A stretch of DNA of 17,097 nucleotides from an uncultured Eubacteriales bacterium. Its GTDB lineage: Bacteria; Bacillota; Clostridia; Oscillospirales; Acutalibacteraceae. A program made the position numbers and the translations under genes. The stretch lies in the NCBI GenBank assembly GCA_910584745.1, contig CAJUDG010000020.1:1-17097 (forward strand), in the 5' to 3' direction. The notes under the pieces are model-generated. The model ran no database searches and was not told the origin of the DNA. It was given only the letters and a program-made list of their open reading frames with translations. Below, one piece after another: positions 12,912-17,097 of this stretch. Every line of letters begins with the position of its first letter. Position 1 is the first letter of the stretch.

Positions 12912-12966
12912 GGGCCGGGAGGTATATTTAACATTTTGTTATTTATATGAGCCCGGCCCGAGTTTT
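12912..12966 (+). terminator. GC-rich hairpin with T tract between chaperone and tape measure
   Basis: GGGCCGGG (12912-12919) pairs perfectly with CCCGGCCC (12952-12959) across a 32-base AT-rich loop, and TTTTT follows at 12963-12967. This has the form of an intrinsic terminator or attenuator, just before the tape measure ribosome site. It could lower tape measure expression relative to the abundant tail proteins. Confidence 0.5.
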
Positions 12967-12982
12967 TATAGGAGGCTGCATA

Positions 12983-15900
12983 ATGGCGTATGATATAGGC
13001 CCCAAGATAGGTATAGAGGGGGACAAGGCGTTTAAGAACGCTTTGAAAGCAGTAAACAGTCAGATAAAGGAGACGGCGGAGGAACTGAAGACACTGTCAA
13101 AGGAATATGACGGCAATTTCAGCAGCATAGAGGGCGCATCTAAGAAGCAAGAGGCCCTTGCAAACGCCATGGAGGCCACAAAGAGCAAGATATCCCTTGT
13201 AACGGAGGAGTATAAGCGGCAAAAGGAGGAGCTCACACGCCTTGGGGACGCCCTGGAGGAAGCAAAGAAGAACTTCGGCGCGGACAGCGACGAGGCGTTA
13301 AAGGCCCAGAACGCCTTTAACGACCAGGCGGCCCATGTAAACAATCTCGCCACAAATTTAGAAAACGCCAAGGGGAAGCTTGCGGACTATACGAACCAGA
13401 TGAGGGAGCTTGGGGATGAGGCCAAGCGGGCGGGGGAGAAGCTGCAAGAGGTGGGCGAGAAGGTTTCGGACGTTGGGGACAAGATATCAAATTTCGGCGG
13501 GGGGATGGAGAAGGCCGGAGGGTTTCTGACTAAGAGCGTGAGCCTGCCCATCACCGGGGCCATAACGGCGGCAATAAAGGTCGGGGATGATTTCGAGGCG
13601 GGCATGAGCAGGGTGGCGGCAATATCCGGAGCCTCTGGAAATGAGCTTGAGCGGCTGACGGACAAGGCAATGCAGCTGGGGGCAGACACCAAATTCTCTG
13701 CAACCGAGGTTTCAGACGCCATGTACTATATGGCCATGGCGGGTTGGAAGACTGAGGACATACTGGACGGCGTGAGCGGTGTCCTGAACCTTGCAGCGGC
13801 GGGGAATACAGACCTTGCCACGGCCAGTGACATTGTGACCGACGCTATGACGGCCTTCGGGTATGAGGCAAAGGACTGCGAGCGCTTTGTAAACGTCCTT
13901 GCGGCGGCAGCCACTAACTCGAATACTGACATTGAGAAAATGGGCGAGACCTTTAAGTATGTGGGCGCGGCGGCGGGGGCCGCGGGCTACAGTGTTGAGG
14001 ACGTGGGCCTTGCCATAGGGCTTTTGGCGAATCAGGGTATCAAGTCCACTCAGGCGGGCACGACCATTAGGAGCATAATGACCCGGATCGCCACGGACGC
14101 GGGGAGCAGCAGCAAGAGCCTTGGGGCCCTTGGAATAGTGACCGAAGAACTGGGGGTGGAGTTTTACAATACCGACGGCACAATGCGGGACTTTGGCGAC
14201 GTACTAAAGGACTGCCGGAAATCCTGGAAGGGATTGACAAAGGAGGAACAGGCAAATTATGCCAAAAAGATAGCCGGACAGGAGGCCTATACCGCTTGGA
14301 TGGCTCTGATGAACGCCACGGATGAAGAAGTAGAAAATCTTGATAGGAGTTTGAATAACGCCAACGGCACGGCCAAAAAGATGGCCGACACCATGATGGA
14401 CAACGTCAAGGGGAGCTTAGAGGAGGCAAAGGGCTCTTTGGAGACGGCGGGCATTGCGGTGCAAAAACAGCTTGCCCCCTATGTTAAGGACGCGGCAGGG
14501 TTTGTAAAGGACCTTGCGAACGAATTTTCTAATCTTGACGAAAAGCAGCAGAAGCAGATAGTGAACGCCGGGCTTATGGCAGCGGCGGCGGGCCCGGCGC
14601 TGAAAATCGGCGGGAAGATCGTCACGTCCGTGGGGGACGCGGTGAAGGGCTTGGGGAATCTTATTACGGACATTGGGAAGGTGAAAGCGGCGGGGGGCGA
14701 GGCCGTAGACGGCGTTGGGGGTCTTGCCCAGGTATTCGGGAAGCTGGGGCCCAAGGGCATAATCATTACCACGGCGGTCATAGGACTTGCGGCCATAGGC
14801 ACGGCTATATGGGCGGCCCATGAACAGATGATAAAGGCCGACATCGACGGCCATTTCGGGGATATATACCTTTCGGCAAAAGAGGTGGAGGATATTGCCG
14901 AGAGGTTGACCACCACAGAATGGTCCATGAAGGTGAGCGCCGTAGTTGACGCGAAGAATGAGCTTGAGGGCATACAGGACACTCTTGACGGTTATAAAAA
15001 GCAGATAGACAAGGCCGACTGGAAGGTGTCTGTGGGCCTGGAACTGACCCAGGGGGAGATAGAGAGCTATGCGGGGAGCGTTGAGGGATATGTTAAGGAG
15101 GTCCAGAAGTATGTAGAGCAGCACCAATATACCGTGGCCCTTGCGATAGACACCACCGTGGGCAAGGACAGCACGGTGGGAAGGTCCCTTGAGACCTTTG
15201 CGCAGTCCTATTATAAAGAGGCCCAGGGGCAGCTTACCGCATTGGGCAATAATGTCGCCCAAATACTTAATGACGCTATAGCCAACGGCACCTTGAACGA
15301 GGAGACAATGCTGGTTATTAAGGAAAGGCTTTCTCAGATGTCCGATATACAGCAGGAGATAGCGGATATGCAGTATAAGGGAAAGTTGGAATCTCTGGAC
15401 ATAAAGCTTTCCGCAGGTGGGTATGGCCTTGATTATGACAGTTTCAAACGGTTGTCTGAGGAAGCTGGCGAGGATGTGAAAAAGATAATTGAGGACAGCA
15501 TTGAGAGCCAGTCGCTCACTCTCGGCTTTAATGTCAAACGGTATGAGGAAATGGTGGAGGCCGGGGTGCCGGAGGACTTCGCAAGGCGTGTCTATGAGGA
15601 CGCAAAGCAGGCCATAGAGTTTGAGACGGCCCAAAAGCAGGGCGAGGCCATACAAATACCCCTCAAAATTGGCTTTGATACCATAAAGCAGAATTACAGC
15701 ACGGAGATGTCCGCACTCTCCGACGAGGTATCTAAGCATAATAAGGAGTTTTTCGGCGCTGTTAAAAACAGCCTGAAAAACGGCACGGACGATATAGGAT
15801 TGGTCATAAACAAATATGCCGATTCTATACCCCAGGCCACAGGGAGCATGAAAAGGGTAATTGAGGAGTTCCTAAAGGCAATGGAGCCCCAAAAGAAGCA

Positions 15901-16339
15901 GCTGGAGGCCATAAGGGACCAGTACATAGCAGCGGGACAGGCCGTGCCTGAATCCATCCAGAAGGGCCTTTCTGACATATACTTCTGGGAGGCCATAAGC
16001 GGGGACCTGAACGGCAAGGCAAGCTGGCTGGCGGCACAGATAACAAACGACCCGGAGCTTTTTGAGGAGCTGCAAAAAAGCGGGGCGTATATCCCACAGG
16101 AGCTGGCTGACGCCATAACCGCCAACACCGGCCTTGTGTATGACGCGGCAACAGGCATATGGCAGAGTGCGCAGTCCGGCGCGCAGGAGGGCGCAGAGGA
16201 GGCCGCGAAGATACTAAACGAGATGGCGGGAAAGCTGCCAGAGGGAATGGCCGAGAGCATCGCGGAGCAATACGGCCTTGTTAAGGACGCGGCCACGGGG
16301 CTTTGGAAGGCGGCCCAGGCGGCTATATCACAAAGATAG
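12983..16339 (+). CDS. Tape measure protein, C-terminally truncated
   Basis: An 1118-residue tail-length determinant. I chose ATG 12983 (MAYDIGPKIGIEGDKAFKNAL, the common start of the family) with AGGAGG just upstream; the earlier ATG at 12947 lies in a hairpin loop. Residues about 15-185 are a long coiled coil; a TP901-type tape measure core begins near 200 (DDFEAGMSRVAAISGAS, TKFSATEVSDAMYYMAMAGW, LANQGIKSTQAGTTIRSI) and ends near 390; a hydrophobic segment of about 22 residues lies at 592-613 (GIIITTAVIGLAAIG), as expected for a protein injected into the membrane. The rest is helical, with a 48-residue repeat near the end that stops partway through. Distal tail genes do not follow. The natural C-terminus is probably missing. 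Confidence 0.88.
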   Translation: MAYDIGPKIGIEGDKAFKNALKAVNSQIKETAEELKTLSKEYDGNFSSIEGASKKQEALANAMEATKSKISLVTEEYKRQKEELTRLGDALEEAKKNFGADSDEALKAQNAFNDQAAHVNNLATNLENAKGKLADYTNQMRELGDEAKRAGEKLQEVGEKVSDVGDKISNFGGGMEKAGGFLTKSVSLPITGAITAAIKVGDDFEAGMSRVAAISGASGNELERLTDKAMQLGADTKFSATEVSDAMYYMAMAGWKTEDILDGVSGVLNLAAAGNTDLATASDIVTDAMTAFGYEAKDCERFVNVLAAAATNSNTDIEKMGETFKYVGAAAGAAGYSVEDVGLAIGLLANQGIKSTQAGTTIRSIMTRIATDAGSSSKSLGALGIVTEELGVEFYNTDGTMRDFGDVLKDCRKSWKGLTKEEQANYAKKIAGQEAYTAWMALMNATDEEVENLDRSLNNANGTAKKMADTMMDNVKGSLEEAKGSLETAGIAVQKQLAPYVKDAAGFVKDLANEFSNLDEKQQKQIVNAGLMAAAAGPALKIGGKIVTSVGDAVKGLGNLITDIGKVKAAGGEAVDGVGGLAQVFGKLGPKGIIITTAVIGLAAIGTAIWAAHEQMIKADIDGHFGDIYLSAKEVEDIAERLTTTEWSMKVSAVVDAKNELEGIQDTLDGYKKQIDKADWKVSVGLELTQGEIESYAGSVEGYVKEVQKYVEQHQYTVALAIDTTVGKDSTVGRSLETFAQSYYKEAQGQLTALGNNVAQILNDAIANGTLNEETMLVIKERLSQMSDIQQEIADMQYKGKLESLDIKLSAGGYGLDYDSFKRLSEEAGEDVKKIIEDSIESQSLTLGFNVKRYEEMVEAGVPEDFARRVYEDAKQAIEFETAQKQGEAIQIPLKIGFDTIKQNYSTEMSALSDEVSKHNKEFFGAVKNSLKNGTDDIGLVINKYADSIPQATGSMKRVIEEFLKAMEPQKKQLEAIRDQYIAAGQAVPESIQKGLSDIYFWEAISGDLNGKASWLAAQITNDPELFEELQKSGAYIPQELADAITANTGLVYDAATGIWQSAQSGAQEGAEEAAKILNEMAGKLPEGMAESIAEQYGLVKDAATGLWKAAQAAISQR
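16124..16339 (+). repeat. 48-residue tandem repeat at the tape measure end, second copy cut short
   Basis: GLVYDAATGIWQSAQ (from about 16130) and GLVKDAATGLWKAAQ (from about 16274) are 144 bases apart in the same frame; each is preceded by a related segment ending in LADAITAN or MAESIAEQ. The second copy diverges after KAAQAA and ends in ISQR-stop. Confidence 0.7.
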
Positions 16340-16345
16340 GCGAAA
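16318..16345. other. Probable junction of phage with a second mobile element
   Basis: Tape measure repeat identity ends near 16318, its frame ends at 16339, and strongly AT-rich sequence of different character follows. G+C counted in 60-base blocks is 58% at 16201-16260 and 33% at 16561-16620. The exact point cannot be fixed from one side. Confidence 0.55.
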
Positions 16346-16460
16346 ACCATTCTGGACTTTTACCATAAGTTTTGAGGAAGCACAGGCTTTCCGCAGGGCG
16401 AATGGTGGCTATCTTAGAAAAAATCAATGGGAAGATTTGACCGTTGATGTTTATATCTAA
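16332..16460 (+). pseudogene. 3' remnant of an unrecognised gene
   Basis: After the tape measure stop, an open frame codes about 42 residues ending KPFWTFTISFEEAQAFRRANGG and NQWEDLTVDVYI before TAA 16458-16460. This has the composition of a real protein C-terminus, while the part of the frame upstream of 16332 lies over the tape measure gene and is arginine-rich nonsense. No ribosome site or start fits. I do not recognise the family. It is directly followed by a strong terminator, consistent with a gene end that was left behind at the junction. Confidence 0.45.
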
Positions 16461-16466
16461 ATAATC

Positions 16467-16505
16467 ATAAGCGTATCATTAGAAATAGTGGTACGCTTAT
16501 TTTAT
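16467..16505 (+). terminator. Intrinsic terminator, probably bidirectional
   Basis: ATAAGCGTATCATT (16467-16480) pairs with AGTGGTACGCTTAT (16487-16500) over all 14 positions, two of them G-U, around the 6-base loop AGAAAT. A T-rich tail (TTTATT) follows; AAATAAT precedes, so it could also act on the other strand. Confidence 0.8.
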
Positions 16506-16521
16506 TGTCTGAATCGCACCT

Positions 16522-16550
16522 TTGATTGGTTTGGTATTTCTCTATATAAT
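16522..16550 (+). promoter_or_regulatory. Near-consensus sigma-A promoter of the accessory genes
   Basis: TTGATT (16522-16527) and TATAAT (16545-16550) are separated by exactly 17 bases. Transcription would start near 16557, leaving a leader of about 20 bases before the ATG at 16577. Together with the terminator just upstream, this isolates the following genes from phage late transcription. Confidence 0.75.
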
Positions 16551-16576
16551 GAAATCAAAAAAGGTTGGTGTTGATT

Positions 16577-16774
16577 ATGAGAGAAAAGAAAAATCATTTA
16601 TATGTGGATAGTGAGGAACGGAGTATTTTGTTACATAGCCTTGTGGAATTGAAGAATCAGCTCATACAGCAGGGCAGATATACAGATTGTGTTGATGAAC
16701 TTATTTTTAAGGTTATCCATGCACCTATTAAAAAATTAAGAGTAGAACTGGCAGGGGGAAGTGATGTGCGATAA
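16577..16774 (+). CDS. Small conserved-type accessory protein of an integrative element
   Basis: A 65-residue basic protein beginning MREKKNHLYVDSEERSILL and continuing HSLVELKNQLIQQGRYTDCVDELIFKVI. I associate this pattern with unnamed small proteins of gut-Firmicute conjugative elements, usually near recombinase genes, but no function is known to me. AAAAAAGG ends 12 bases before the ATG, a long spacing; TTG and GTG codons upstream (16565-16573) are alternative starts. The next gene begins inside its last codons (11-base overlap), indicating a coupled pair. AT-rich compared with the phage. Confidence 0.6.
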   Translation: MREKKNHLYVDSEERSILLHSLVELKNQLIQQGRYTDCVDELIFKVIHAPIKKLRVELAGGSDVR

Positions 16775-17097
16775 GGAATTTAAAGAACTGGTGAAGATAG
16801 CAGTAGAGAAATTAAAAGACGAATCTGTATTGAAACTGTTACAGACTGATGCCAGTTATCAAAAAGATAGTAAGGACGAGGGATATGCGGAGGATGCTTT
16901 TAACCAGCTTGATTTGACGGAGGAACAGAGGGAAGTTTGTCAACATCTTATAGATTGCAGGGAAAAGCAGGATTTTGAATACGGAACTCATGCGTATATT
17001 GCAGGGCTGATGGATGCGTTTCATATTATGGCGGTATTGTTCCCAGAAAAATGGGATACAGAGAGAATAAGGGAAGCCATATCATGTAAGAGCAGAT
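16764..17097 (+). CDS. Unidentified accessory protein, partial at right edge
   Basis: An open frame of 111 codons that leaves the window. It starts at ATG 16764, overlapping the previous stop, with AGGGGGA 4 bases upstream. The sequence is acidic and helical: CDKEFKELVKIAVEKLKDE, DASYQKDSKDEGYAEDAFNQL, LTEEQREVCQHLIDCREKQ, YGTHAYIAGLMDAFHIMAVLFPEKW. The histidine and tyrosine-rich helix near the end is reminiscent of a helical bundle. I do not recognise a named family. As a guess from gene order, a sigma-like or recombinase gene may follow outside the window. Confidence 0.6.
   Translation, partial: MCDKEFKELVKIAVEKLKDESVLKLLQTDASYQKDSKDEGYAEDAFNQLDLTEEQREVCQHLIDCREKQDFEYGTHAYIAGLMDAFHIMAVLFPEKWDTERIREAISCKSR

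Noticed and set aside
12947..12982. Earlier in-frame ATG for the tape measure
   Set aside because: It lies inside the hairpin loop without a ribosome site; the ATG at 12983 has AGGAGG and the family's MAYDIGPK start.
14417..15739. 440-codon open frame on the minus strand
   Set aside because: Antisense to the tape measure with no ribosome site; low stop density due to composition.
1..17097. CRISPR array, tRNA or rRNA gene
   Set aside because: I saw no regularly spaced repeats with unique spacers and no cloverleaf or ribosomal sequence.

Overview
The window is almost entirely the late (packaging, head and tail) region of a temperate siphovirus of the HK97 type, very probably a prophage in a gut Clostridia (Lachnospiraceae/Oscillospiraceae-like) host. 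The host guess rests on the phi LC3-type holin, the P27-type small terminase, the ArpU/sigma-like late regulator, the tail-fibre repeats and the strong GGAGG ribosome sites; it is inference. Every credible gene is on the + strand.

Left part (1-1923): the tail end of an unknown gene, an HUH rolling-circle-type Rep protein, a short leader with a terminator-like hairpin, a small sigma-region-4-like regulator, a long AT-rich palindrome, an HNH endonuclease and a 112-base non-coding stretch that is the best candidate for a cos/packaging site. Middle (1924-4692): the small terminase and a zinc-ribbon protein, then a host-recognition cassette (baseplate/fibre protein, short repeat fibre, collar-domain fibre) and a holin. 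This cassette and the holin lie between the small and large terminase genes, which are normally adjacent. Right (4701-16339): an extended -10 promoter, large terminase, portal, ClpP-type prohead protease, major capsid protein with a C-terminal beta-sandwich domain, three connector/tail-completion proteins, an HK97 gp10-like protein, major tail protein, a tail assembly chaperone with a programmed -1 frameshift, and the tape measure protein.

At about 16320-16340 the phage stops in the middle of a tape-measure repeat and base composition drops from about 58% to about 33% G+C in sampled 60-base blocks. What follows is a gene remnant, a strong terminator, a near-consensus promoter and two small overlapping genes of a kind I associate with integrative/conjugative elements of gut Firmicutes. 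The likely reading is that a second mobile element inserted into, or recombined with, the tape measure gene. No distal tail protein, tail-tip protein, endolysin, integrase or repressor is visible in this window.

The genes form a mostly polycistronic late operon: HNH plus the two terminase subunits package DNA through the portal into a protease-matured capsid; the connectors and completion proteins join the head to a tail tube whose length the tape measure sets and whose assembly the frameshifted chaperone assists; the fibre proteins bind the host; the holin times lysis. I found no clearly new defence or signalling system. The most unusual items are the displaced host-recognition/holin cassette, the Rep gene with a nearby palindrome, and the truncated tape measure junction.
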